Below are positions 1 through 7,534 of a stretch of 64,000 nt of DNA, one piece after another. The stretch's first letter is position 1. Every line of letters begins with the position of its first letter. Made by a program: the position numbers and the translations under genes. This DNA comes from Streptomyces cavernicola (GTDB lineage Bacteria > Actinomycetota > Actinomycetes > Streptomycetales > Streptomycetaceae). The stretch is taken from the NCBI RefSeq assembly GCF_029968035.1, contig NZ_JASCIQ010000033.1, positions 1 to 64,000 of the forward strand. The letters are read 5' to 3'. A model generated the notes under the pieces. The model had not been told where the DNA came from. It saw only the letters and a program-made list of their open reading frames with translations, and made no database searches.

Positions 1-11
1 ATTTGTTGGGG

Positions 12-39
12 AAGCCCCGCACCTGATGGTGCGGGGCTT
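12..39. terminator. Perfect 12-bp hairpin downstream of the DUF58 gene
   Basis: Perfect inverted repeat AAGCCCCGCACC/GGTGCGGGGCTT around a TGAT tetraloop, followed on the plus strand by TTCC. It lies 60 bp beyond the DUF58 stop codon and could end that minus-strand operon or a plus-strand gene outside the window. T tracts are weak, as usual in this genus. Confidence 0.75.
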
Positions 40-98
40 TCCTGCTTTACCGACCCTTTCCTGGCCCTTCCAAGTCGCGCTTTTCATTTATGTGGGTT

Positions 99-1409
99 TT
101 AGAGGCGGCCAGCGGCCTTCAGTGCTAGATATGCGTCTGCCAGAGCCGGGGCCAATTCGTTCGGGGGCGCGTCGACGACAGTTACGCCGTGGCGGGCAAG
201 CCGTTCTGCGGTGTTCTGGCGTTCGTCCTGGGCTTGGGCGGCGGCTGCAGCCTCGTAGATGGATTCAGTGTTGCCGCGGCCCTTCGCCATGGTCTCGATC
301 TGAGGGTCTGAGACGGATGCCGCGATCACGGTATGGCGTTTGGTGAGACGCGGAAGCAGAGGCAAGAGGCCCTCTTCGATAGGGGCTGCGTCGAGGCTGG
401 TGAGCAGGATGACCAGTGAACGCCGTGGGGCCGTCTTCAGGATGGTGGAGGTCAGGCTGCGCGCATCGGTTTCGACAAGCGTTGGTTCGAGGGAAGCAAG
501 CGAACTGACTAGCGCTGGAAGAACGGCGTTCCCGGACCGCCCCTGGACGAGAGCACGAATGCGACGGTCGTAAGCCAGGAGATCCACGCGGTCGCCGGCC
601 TTGGCAGCCAGGGCGGCAACCAGTAGTGCGGCGTCCATTGATGCGTCCAGGCGGGGTACGTCGCCCACTCGTCCGGCCGACGTGCGGCCGCTGTCGAGGA
701 CCAGGAGCACGTGGCGGTCGCGTTCAGGACGCCACGTACGAACGGCGACAGTGGATTGGCGGGCGGTGGCGCGCCAATCGATGGACCTGGTGTCATCGCC
801 CGGGACATAGTCACGAAGGCTGTCGAATTCGGTGCCTTCGCCTCGGGTCAACACGCTGGTGCGGCCGTCGAGTTCGCGCAGGCGTGAGAGCTTCGAAGGC
901 AGGTGCTTGCGGCTGTGGAAGGCCGGCAGGACGCGAAGGGTCCACGGCACCTTGTGGCTGCCTTGGCGCGAGATCAGCCCCAGCGGGCCAGTGGAGCGCA
1001 CCGTGACGCGGTCAGGTTGGTGGTCACCGCGGCGAGTGGGACGAAGCCGTGTGGTGATCCGGCGTCGTTCCCTCGGGGGGACCACGATGTGTTGGCGTGA
1101 GGAGGTGGCTTCCGAGCCCGTTGCCCTACTGCTCGGAGGCCAGGCGTCCCGTAGCTGAGCTCGCAGAGGGCGGCTTGAAGAGTTCGTGATGGTCAGGTCG
1201 ATATCTGCACTCCCACTGAGTCGAACGTTTGTATCACCGGATCGAGTGAAGTGCAGCGTTCGTACTGGCGCGGCGAGGGCGTAGTCGCACATCATGGCTA
1301 GTGCGAGAGGGGAATTGACGGCGAGGATCCCCGTCCAGCTTGGCTCGATGAAGCCGACGGGGATGGTGCCAAGAGCCGCGAGCAGAGCGGCGCGTCCGGT
1401 GGGGGCCAT
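99..1409 (-). CDS. DUF58 domain protein (MoxR-associated)
   Basis: The 436-residue protein has two hydrophobic segments in the first ~48 residues, then a long cytoplasmic part. The DUF58 signature FDSLRDYVPGDD..SIDWRATAR lies at about 195-218, followed by a region that resembles a von Willebrand A fold without a complete metal site. DUF58 proteins are the usual genetic partners of MoxR AAA+ ATPases; their exact job is unsettled, though links to envelope and stress functions are proposed. It is the last gene of a five-gene minus-strand operon, starting 11 bases after the MoxR stop. The ATG has no strong ribosome site of its own (GAGG is 10 bases upstream), so translational coupling is likely. 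Confidence 0.88.
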   Translation of the reverse strand: MAPTGRAALLAALGTIPVGFIEPSWTGILAVNSPLALAMMCDYALAAPVRTLHFTRSGDTNVRLSGSADIDLTITNSSSRPLRAQLRDAWPPSSRATGSEATSSRQHIVVPPRERRRITTRLRPTRRGDHQPDRVTVRSTGPLGLISRQGSHKVPWTLRVLPAFHSRKHLPSKLSRLRELDGRTSVLTRGEGTEFDSLRDYVPGDDTRSIDWRATARQSTVAVRTWRPERDRHVLLVLDSGRTSAGRVGDVPRLDASMDAALLVAALAAKAGDRVDLLAYDRRIRALVQGRSGNAVLPALVSSLASLEPTLVETDARSLTSTILKTAPRRSLVILLTSLDAAPIEEGLLPLLPRLTKRHTVIAASVSDPQIETMAKGRGNTESIYEAAAAAQAQDERQNTAERLARHGVTVVDAPPNELAPALADAYLALKAAGRL

Positions 1410-1420
1410 GAGGATCGGCC

Positions 1421-2407
1421 TCAGCGGGGTACGGGGACGTTGGCGAGGATGGCGCTGATGACTGAATCAGCGGTGACTCCCTCCATCTCGGCCTCGGGGC
1501 GCAACTGAACCCGGTGTCGCAACGTAGGCAGGGCAAGGGCTTTGACGTCATCGGGGGTCACATAGTCCCGGCCGGTGAGCCAGGCCCAAGCGCGAGCAGT
1601 GGACAGAAGCGCAGTGGCCCCACGGGGAGAGACGCCGAGAGTCAGCGACGGCGATTCGCGAGTGGCACGACAGAGATCGACGACATAGCCAGTGATTTCG
1701 GGGGAGACGGATGTTTTGGCAACTGAGATGCGAGCTGCTTCGAGGTCTGCAGGACCGGCTACGGGCTGGGCGCCGGCAGCTTGAAGGTCACGAGGGTTGA
1801 AGCCGTCTGCGTGACGTGTGAGTACGGCGATCTCGTCCTGCCGTGAGGGAAGCGCGACGTTGAGCTTGAGGAGGAAGCGGTCGAGCTGTGCCTCGGGAAG
1901 CGGATAGGTGCCCTCGTATTCGACCGGGTTCTGCGTCGCCGCTACGAGGAAAGGCTCGGGGAGCGGACGAGGCTTGCCGTCGACCGTGACCTGACGTTCC
2001 TCCATGGCTTCGAGGAGGGAAGCCTGTGTCTTCGGAGGGGTGCGATTGATCTCGTCGGCGAGCAGCAGGTTCGTGAACACCGGGCCGGGCTGGAACGAGA
2101 ACTCGGCAGTGCGTGCGTCGTAGACCAGTGAACCGGTCACGTCGCTCGGCATCAGGTCGGGAGTGAACTGGACGCGCTTGGTGTCGAGCTCCAGGGCAGC
2201 AGAGAGGGCCCGGACGAGGAGTGTCTTGGCGACACCGGGGACGCCCTCGAGCAGGACGTGACCGCGGCACAGCAGCGCGACCACGAGACCGGTGACTGCG
2301 GGGTCCTGGCCGACCACGGCCTTGGCGATCTCGGTGCGCAGGGCCTCCAGAGAGGAACGGGCGGCGGTGTCCGCGTTCCCTGCGGAGTCTGCGATCGGGG
2401 CGCTCAT
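1421..2407 (-). CDS. MoxR-family AAA+ ATPase
   Basis: 328 residues. Walker A GVPGVAKT is at 55-62, Walker B LLLADE at 114-119, and a sensor region with ATQNP follows, all typical of MoxR ATPases. These act as chaperone-like ATPases working with VWA/DUF58 partners. The reading frame stays open another 348 bases upstream, but the ATG at 2407 overlaps the DUF4350 stop as ATGA, which fixes this start and indicates coupled translation. Neighbours on both sides (DUF4350, DUF58) are the standard set. Confidence 0.93.
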   Translation of the reverse strand: MSAPIADSAGNADTAARSSLEALRTEIAKAVVGQDPAVTGLVVALLCRGHVLLEGVPGVAKTLLVRALSAALELDTKRVQFTPDLMPSDVTGSLVYDARTAEFSFQPGPVFTNLLLADEINRTPPKTQASLLEAMEERQVTVDGKPRPLPEPFLVAATQNPVEYEGTYPLPEAQLDRFLLKLNVALPSRQDEIAVLTRHADGFNPRDLQAAGAQPVAGPADLEAARISVAKTSVSPEITGYVVDLCRATRESPSLTLGVSPRGATALLSTARAWAWLTGRDYVTPDDVKALALPTLRHRVQLRPEAEMEGVTADSVISAILANVPVPR

Positions 2408-3582
2408 GAGGTGCGTACCTCTCTTTCGAGGGCGTCGAGTCGGTCGGCGAGGGTGATCAGAGCTGCGTCGTCGGGTGGGGGAGGTCCGAAGAGGAGGGAC
2501 TGGAGGTCCTCGGAGCTGTCGGGGAGTTGAGCAGAGACTGCGGGCAGCAGGGCCTCTGGTGCGTGGGCGCCGGCGTGGGGGACGCCTACGAGTGGGGCGA
2601 GGCGGGTGCGGGTGGCTGACCGGAGGGCCTTCGCTGCGCGGTCGCGGGCGCGTGCCTTGCTGTAGAGGCGGGCTCTGCCTTCGACGGCCTCGGAGGCTCG
2701 GATGGTGACGGGGAGACGCTCTTGAACCAGAGGGCCGAGACGACGGCCACGCCACAGGGCGGCGAGTACGGCGGCGACGGAGAGCTGGAGGGCGGCCCAG
2801 CTCCAGCCGGAGGGGATGAGGTCGAAGAAGCTGCGATCGCCGCTATCGGCAGCCGAGGAGTCACCGACCGAGGGGAGGTACCAGACCAGATGAGGGCGGG
2901 ATCCAAGAAGTTGAAGGGCGAGGGAGGCGTTCCCGTGCTCGTCGAGGCGGTCGTTGTAGAGGATGTCCGGGGCCCCGAGGAGCACCGTGTCGCCTCTTCC
3001 GGAGCTGATCCGCAACAGAGTGGGGAGGCCCTCGCTGCTGTAGCAGGAGGTCGTACGAGGAAGGCTCGAGCTGTAGCGGATGCCGCCGGTGTCAGCGTTG
3101 CCTGCGCGTTGGGCCGCTGGGAGCGAACAGGCAGGTCGCAGCGTCGTCTTGGTGCTGGGCTGTTCGGCGCGTACGCCTGGGGAGAGGGTGTCGACGGAGG
3201 GTTTTCCGGCGGCTACCAGGACGGTTCGGCCGGAGGCTTGCTGTGCAGCGTTGCGGAGAGAGGATTGCTGCTTCTTTGTGAGCAGGTCGGGGGTTGCGAT
3301 CAGGAGCGTGGTGTCAGGTCCGGTGACGGCTTCGGCGGCCCTGCTCGTGGTCACCACGCGGGTGGAGACGCCTCGATCGGCGAGGAGTTCGGAGACCGCT
3401 CGGCTGCCATAGGGGTCAGCCGAGCGAGGGTCGAGGCGGCCGTGGTGACCGCCGGAGCGGACGGCGGCGATGGCGATGCCGGCGGCGAGAAGAACGACGA
3501 AGCCGAGCAGCAGTCCGCGCGAACGGGTCCAGACCTGGCGGGGGGTGGTGGAGACCGAGGTGGATGCTGCGGTGTCGGTCAT
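2404..3582 (-). CDS. DUF4350 domain membrane protein
   Basis: 392 residues. The start at 3582 overlaps the stop of the DUF4129 gene (ATGA), so the long upstream extension of the frame is not real. A transmembrane helix lies at about 20-40, followed by the DUF4350 domain with the conserved DPRSADPYGSRAVSELL stretch. A second hydrophobic segment after PSGWSWAALQL precedes a basic cytoplasmic tail. Function is unknown. In actinobacteria the gene travels with DUF4129, MoxR and DUF58 genes, as here. Confidence 0.88.
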   Translation of the reverse strand: MTDTAASTSVSTTPRQVWTRSRGLLLGFVVLLAAGIAIAAVRSGGHHGRLDPRSADPYGSRAVSELLADRGVSTRVVTTSRAAEAVTGPDTTLLIATPDLLTKKQQSSLRNAAQQASGRTVLVAAGKPSVDTLSPGVRAEQPSTKTTLRPACSLPAAQRAGNADTGGIRYSSSLPRTTSCYSSEGLPTLLRISSGRGDTVLLGAPDILYNDRLDEHGNASLALQLLGSRPHLVWYLPSVGDSSAADSGDRSFFDLIPSGWSWAALQLSVAAVLAALWRGRRLGPLVQERLPVTIRASEAVEGRARLYSKARARDRAAKALRSATRTRLAPLVGVPHAGAHAPEALLPAVSAQLPDSSEDLQSLLFGPPPPDDAALITLADRLDALEREVRTS

Positions 3583-4265
3583 CGGTTGGTCCTCGAGGCA
3601 GAGGTGAGGACGGGCTGGGTGCACTCCAGGTCTTGGTCGAGGGTGGCGACGCGGCGATATGCGTGCTCGTCCGCGCTGCGGCCTCCGTATGTGACGGCGT
3701 CGAAGTCGCGGGCCGCGGTGTGCAGTCGCGCCTTGTGGGAGGGCAGGGACTGGGATGCTTCGGAGGCTGCCTCGTCGGCGGTGCGGCCGGGGCGCGGGTC
3801 GAGGAGGGCGCGCTCTTCGAGGGAGCGTACGACGGCGCGCATGCGCTCCTGGAGCGCTTGGTTCCAGTGCCGGTCGGCGGCGTGGGCCTCGGCGGCTGCC
3901 CGATGCTCGGCGGCGCTGCGCGGCCGGTCGTCGAAGACGGGTGCGGATGACGACGGGGCACGGTGGGGTGTTCCAAGCCGCCACCACAAGGCGCCGAGAA
4001 GGAGTAAAACCATCAGGACCAGCACCACGAGTCCGAGTGCACCGCCGGGTGTTGCTCCCGAGGCGGCTGTGAAGAGGTCGCCGACCCACTCCCAGAAGTG
4101 GTCCAGGGCCCGCTGGAGGAGGCTCGGATCGTTCTCGTGGTACATGGGCCTGGACAGCTCGCGTTCCGCGGCTTCCCGCGCGGGAACACGCGGGATCGTG
4201 ACGGGCGGCTCGTCGCCGGACAGCGGCTGCGCGGCCCACGCCCCGTGGAGTCCCCCCGTCGTCAC
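3579..4265 (-). CDS. DUF4129 domain membrane protein
   Basis: 228 residues from a GTG start four bases after the upstream membrane-protein gene. One strong transmembrane helix (LGLVVLVLMVLLLLGAL) sits at about 75-92. The C-terminal DUF4129 domain has the typical RALLDPRPGRTADEAA and YGGRSADEHAYRR segments. DUF4129 domains sometimes occur at the C terminus of transglutaminase-like proteins; this one stands alone. It overlaps the next gene by four bases. Role unknown, probably in the same membrane complex as its operon partners. Confidence 0.85.
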   Translation of the reverse strand: MTTGGLHGAWAAQPLSGDEPPVTIPRVPAREAAERELSRPMYHENDPSLLQRALDHFWEWVGDLFTAASGATPGGALGLVVLVLMVLLLLGALWWRLGTPHRAPSSSAPVFDDRPRSAAEHRAAAEAHAADRHWNQALQERMRAVVRSLEERALLDPRPGRTADEAASEASQSLPSHKARLHTAARDFDAVTYGGRSADEHAYRRVATLDQDLECTQPVLTSASRTNR

Positions 4266-4269
4266 CGCA

Positions 4270-5553
4270 TCAACTCCCCGGTGTGGTGCCGGGGGTGTGG
4301 GAGCCGTAGTCCTGGATGCCGGCGGCGCGGGCCAGTTCCAGGTCGAGGGCCTCGCGGCGGATGCGCAGGTCGATGTAGAGGAGCACCGAGACGCCCGCCG
4401 TGATGGGGAAGGCGAGCATGGAGCCGATGACGGAGCCGATGCCTGTGATGATCAGGAAGGTCCAACCGACGCTGTCGGCGCTGCTGTTGAGGAAGCCGCT
4501 GACTCCGTCGCCGCTGAGGGCTGCGGCCAGAACGGTGAACGGGACCAGGATGATCGACACGACGATGTTCACGAGGATCGCGGCGAGCAGTTGGATGCCG
4601 AAGACCCGCCACCAGGAGCCCTGGACGAGTTTGGCGGAGCGTCCGAGTGCCTTGCGTACGGTCTGCTTCTCGAGCATCAGCGCGGGGGAGGAGAGGGAGA
4701 ACCGGACCATCAGCCAGATGGCGACGATCAGGCCGCCGAGTCCGCCCAGAAGGGCAAGCGAGGCGCCGGCCTGGGAGGCGCCTGCCACGGTCACCAAGAT
4801 GCCGGGGAGGGTTCCCACGGTGACGAGGGCAGCGGCCAGCAAAGGCAGCAGGAAGGTGAGCCCGAGGAGGCGCGGCAGCTGAGGGCGTGCGTCGTGCCAC
4901 GCTTCGGCGGTGGTCACCGGCTTTCCGAGGACGGCGCGGCTGGTGACCATGGTGAGCAGGGCGGTGACGACGAAGCTGCCGAGCAGCGACACCAGGAGGA
5001 TGACGCCGGAGTCGAGCAGGGCCTGCGCCAGGGCGCTGGTCAGTTCGTCGACGGTGGCGCTCGGGTCGCTGAGGGCGTCGGTGGTGGTCTGGGTGTTGAG
5101 GACCAGACCCTGCAGCAGGACGACGGTGACCTCGGTGACCATGGCCACCGCGAGGGAGATGCCGAGGACCGTGCGCCAGTGGGCGCGCATCGTGGAGACC
5201 GCACCGTCGAGGATCTCGCCGACGCCGAGCGGGCGGAGAGGGATGACACCGGGCTTCGCCGCTGCGGGCGGTATGCCCCAGCCGCCTCCGCCCCAGCCAC
5301 CTTGAGGTCGGCCCGGAGGCACTCCTGGGCCACCGCCCCAGCCGCCGTGACCGGCCCGGCCCGGAGGCGGGGTCGGCTGACCTGGGCCGGAGGCGCCGGG
5401 TGCGGACCACTGGGCGGGCGGCGGTTGTTCCTTGGACCACTTCGAGGCCGGGCCGTCCTGGGGACTGGTCGGCTCGGCGGGGCGGGGCTTGTCCCCGTCC
5501 GGTCCGTCGGAGGGGGCAGATCCGGGCGAGGCCCAGCCCGGAGTGTCGTTCAT
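4270..5553 (-). CDS. Polytopic membrane protein with Pro/Gly-rich N terminus
   Basis: 427 residues. About 110 residues of Pro/Gly/Trp-rich low-complexity sequence (repeated GGWGGG-type units) precede six or so membrane helices of the kind annotated as 'glycerophosphoryl diester phosphodiesterase membrane domain'. No catalytic motif is visible. The ATG at 5553 is preceded by GAAGGAG with six-base spacing, better than the upstream in-frame GTG. It is the first gene of the DUF4129-DUF4350-MoxR-DUF58 operon and diverges from mtnA across about 140 bp. It may be the membrane platform of that set, which is inference from position. Confidence 0.82.
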   Translation of the reverse strand: MNDTPGWASPGSAPSDGPDGDKPRPAEPTSPQDGPASKWSKEQPPPAQWSAPGASGPGQPTPPPGRAGHGGWGGGPGVPPGRPQGGWGGGGWGIPPAAAKPGVIPLRPLGVGEILDGAVSTMRAHWRTVLGISLAVAMVTEVTVVLLQGLVLNTQTTTDALSDPSATVDELTSALAQALLDSGVILLVSLLGSFVVTALLTMVTSRAVLGKPVTTAEAWHDARPQLPRLLGLTFLLPLLAAALVTVGTLPGILVTVAGASQAGASLALLGGLGGLIVAIWLMVRFSLSSPALMLEKQTVRKALGRSAKLVQGSWWRVFGIQLLAAILVNIVVSIILVPFTVLAAALSGDGVSGFLNSSADSVGWTFLIITGIGSVIGSMLAFPITAGVSVLLYIDLRIRREALDLELARAAGIQDYGSHTPGTTPGS

Positions 5554-5693
5554 CGTCGCTCCTTCACGGTGCACGACCGCGGTCGCGGCGGCAGGTTGGC
5601 TGCCATCGTGCCACGGTGTGCTTGTTCGGGGACGGGGTGCCGGATGAGCTGCGTACCTTCAATTGTCCGACGGGGAAAGGGCAGACTGGGCGG

Positions 5694-6839
5694 ATGGCTG
5701 ATCAGTACGCGGAATCCCATGAGGACGGTGGGCGGATACGGACGCCTTCGATCCGCTGGGACGAAACATCCGAGGGGCCTGTGCTGCTCCTCCTCGACCA
5801 GACGCGGCTGCCGGCCGAGGAGGTCGAGCTGGCGTGCAAGGACGTCTCGACGCTGGTGCAGGCGATCCGGTCGCTGGCCGTGCGGGGAGCGCCGCTGTTG
5901 GGGATCGCCGGGGCGTACGGCCTCGCGCTCGCCGCCGTACGGGGACACGACGTGGACGAGGCGGCGGAGGCGATCGCCACCGCGCGGCCCACGGCAGTGA
6001 ACCTCGGTCGTGGGGTGCGCAGGGCGCATGAGGCGTATCGGGCGGCCGTCGCAGGTGGGGCCGGGTGGGCGGAGGCGGCTGCCGTGGCGCTGGCCGAGGC
6101 GAAGGCGCTGCATGCGGAGGACGCCGAGGCGAGCCGGCGGATGGCCGAGCACGGGTTGGCGCTCCTCGACGAGCTGCTGCCCGGTGGCGGACATCGGTTG
6201 CTGACACACTGCAACACCGGGGCGTTGGTGTCCGGGGGAGAGGGCACGGCGTTGGCGGTGGCGCTCGCCGCTCATCGGGCGGGGCGGCTGCGGCGGCTGT
6301 GGGTGGACGAGACGCGGCCGTTGCTGCAGGGTGCCCGGCTCACGGCGTACGAGGCGGCGCGGCACGGCATGGCGTACACCTTGCTGACGGACAACGCGGC
6401 GGGTTCGCTGTTCGCTGCGGGGGAGGTGGACGCGGTGGTGATCGGGGCGGACCGGATCGCGGCCGACGGTTCGGTGGCGAACAAGGTGGGGAGCTATCCG
6501 CTCGCTGTGCTCGCCCGCTATCACCACGTGCCGTTCATCGTGGTGGCCCCCGTGACGACGGTGGACGCGGATACGCCCGACGGCGCCTCGATCGAGGTCG
6601 AGCAGCGGGCGGGACGGGAAGTGACGGAGTTCATGGCGCCGCAGGTGCCGGGGGCGGGCGGGGTGCCGGGAAGCCGGTCCGTGGCGCCGCTGGGCACGCA
6701 GGCGTACAACCCGGCGTTCGATGTGACGCCGGCGGAGTTGGTGACGGCGATCGTCACCGAGTACGGGGCCGTCTCGCCGGTGACCACCGACGGGCTCGTG
6801 GAGCTGTGTGCCAGGTCACGCCAGGTAACGATTAGCTAA
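5694..6839 (+). CDS. mtnA: S-methyl-5-thioribose-1-phosphate isomerase
   Basis: 381 residues, the usual MtnA length. It converts methylthioribose 1-phosphate to methylthioribulose 1-phosphate in the methionine salvage pathway. The RGAPLLGIAGAYG substrate loop is at 64-76. The catalytic pair is present: Cys173 in LTHCNTGAL and Asp253 in VVIGADRIA. The reading frame is open far upstream, but family length and the GGGGAAAGGG sequence before the ATG support 5694. No other salvage genes are nearby. Its 3' end carries the direct repeat proposed as the MtrA operator, so mtnA coding sequence and mtrA control DNA overlap. Confidence 0.94.
   Translation: MADQYAESHEDGGRIRTPSIRWDETSEGPVLLLLDQTRLPAEEVELACKDVSTLVQAIRSLAVRGAPLLGIAGAYGLALAAVRGHDVDEAAEAIATARPTAVNLGRGVRRAHEAYRAAVAGGAGWAEAAAVALAEAKALHAEDAEASRRMAEHGLALLDELLPGGGHRLLTHCNTGALVSGGEGTALAVALAAHRAGRLRRLWVDETRPLLQGARLTAYEAARHGMAYTLLTDNAAGSLFAAGEVDAVVIGADRIAADGSVANKVGSYPLAVLARYHHVPFIVVAPVTTVDADTPDGASIEVEQRAGREVTEFMAPQVPGAGGVPGSRSVAPLGTQAYNPAFDVTPAELVTAIVTEYGAVSPVTTDGLVELCARSRQVTIS
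6811..6830 (+). promoter_or_regulatory. Tandem 10-bp repeat, candidate MtrA autoregulatory site
   Basis: CCAGGTCACG is followed directly by CCAGGTAACG, a direct repeat with one mismatch and a 10-bp period (one helical turn), as expected for OmpR/PhoB-family regulators. GTCAC/GTAAC cores match the kind of direct repeats reported for MtrA. It sits inside the end of mtnA and covers the -35 position of a promoter whose -10 would be TAGCTA at 6833-6838, giving a leaderless mtrA transcript from about 6844. Confidence 0.6.
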
Positions 6840-6843
6840 TGGG

Positions 6844-7533
6844 ATGATGTCAGTCATGAAGGGACGAGTCCTTGTCGTCGACGACGACACCGCACTGGCC
6901 GAGATGCTCGGCATCGTGCTTCGTGGTGAGGGTTTTGAGCCGTCGTTCGTAGCAGATGGCGACAAGGCGCTGGCTGCCTTCCGTGAGACCAAGCCGGATC
7001 TGGTGCTGCTCGATCTGATGCTGCCCGGTCGGGACGGCATCGAGGTGTGCCGCCTGATCAGGGCGGAGTCGGGGGTGCCGATCGTGATGCTCACGGCCAA
7101 GAGCGACACCGTCGATGTGGTGGTGGGCCTCGAGTCGGGGGCCGACGACTACATCGTGAAGCCGTTCAAGCCGAAGGAGCTCGTGGCCCGTATCCGGGCG
7201 CGGCTGCGGAGGTCGGAGGAGCCTGCCCCGGAGCAGCTGGCCATCGGTGACCTGGTCATCGACGTGGCCGGGCACTCCGTGAAGCGGGACGGCCAGTCGA
7301 TCGCGCTGACGCCGCTGGAGTTCGACCTGCTGGTGGCGCTGGCCCGTAAGCCGTGGCAGGTGTTCACGCGTGAGGTGCTCCTCGAGCAGGTGTGGGGCTA
7401 CCGGCATGCGGCGGACACGCGCCTGGTGAATGTGCATGTGCAGCGGCTGCGTTCGAAGGTCGAGAAGGACCCGGAGCGTCCGGAGATCGTTGTGACCGTC
7501 CGTGGTGTCGGTTACAAGGCCGGACCGAGCTGA
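6844..7533 (+). CDS. mtrA: Response regulator MtrA
   Basis: 229 residues, nearly identical by eye to Streptomyces MtrA proteins. The receiver domain has the acidic pocket VVDDD at 11-15, phosphoacceptor Asp57 in DLVLLD and Lys in IVKPFKP. The OmpR/PhoB winged helix occupies about 130-227 (DTRLVNVHVQRLRSK recognition region). MtrA is the output regulator of the MtrAB-LpqB system, controlling cell division, development and specialised metabolism in streptomycetes. Three ATGs (6844, 6847, 6856) are in frame; 6844 matches the family N terminus MMS. It is followed by mtrB one base after the stop. No ribosome site precedes it, so a leaderless transcript is likely. Confidence 0.97.
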   Translation: MMSVMKGRVLVVDDDTALAEMLGIVLRGEGFEPSFVADGDKALAAFRETKPDLVLLDLMLPGRDGIEVCRLIRAESGVPIVMLTAKSDTVDVVVGLESGADDYIVKPFKPKELVARIRARLRRSEEPAPEQLAIGDLVIDVAGHSVKRDGQSIALTPLEFDLLVALARKPWQVFTREVLLEQVWGYRHAADTRLVNVHVQRLRSKVEKDPERPEIVVTVRGVGYKAGPS

Positions 7534-7534
7534 C

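Noticed and set aside
2722-6000. 1092-codon plus-strand frame opposite the DUF4350 to membrane-protein operon
   Set aside because: Antisense shadow over genes with recognised families and overlapping starts.
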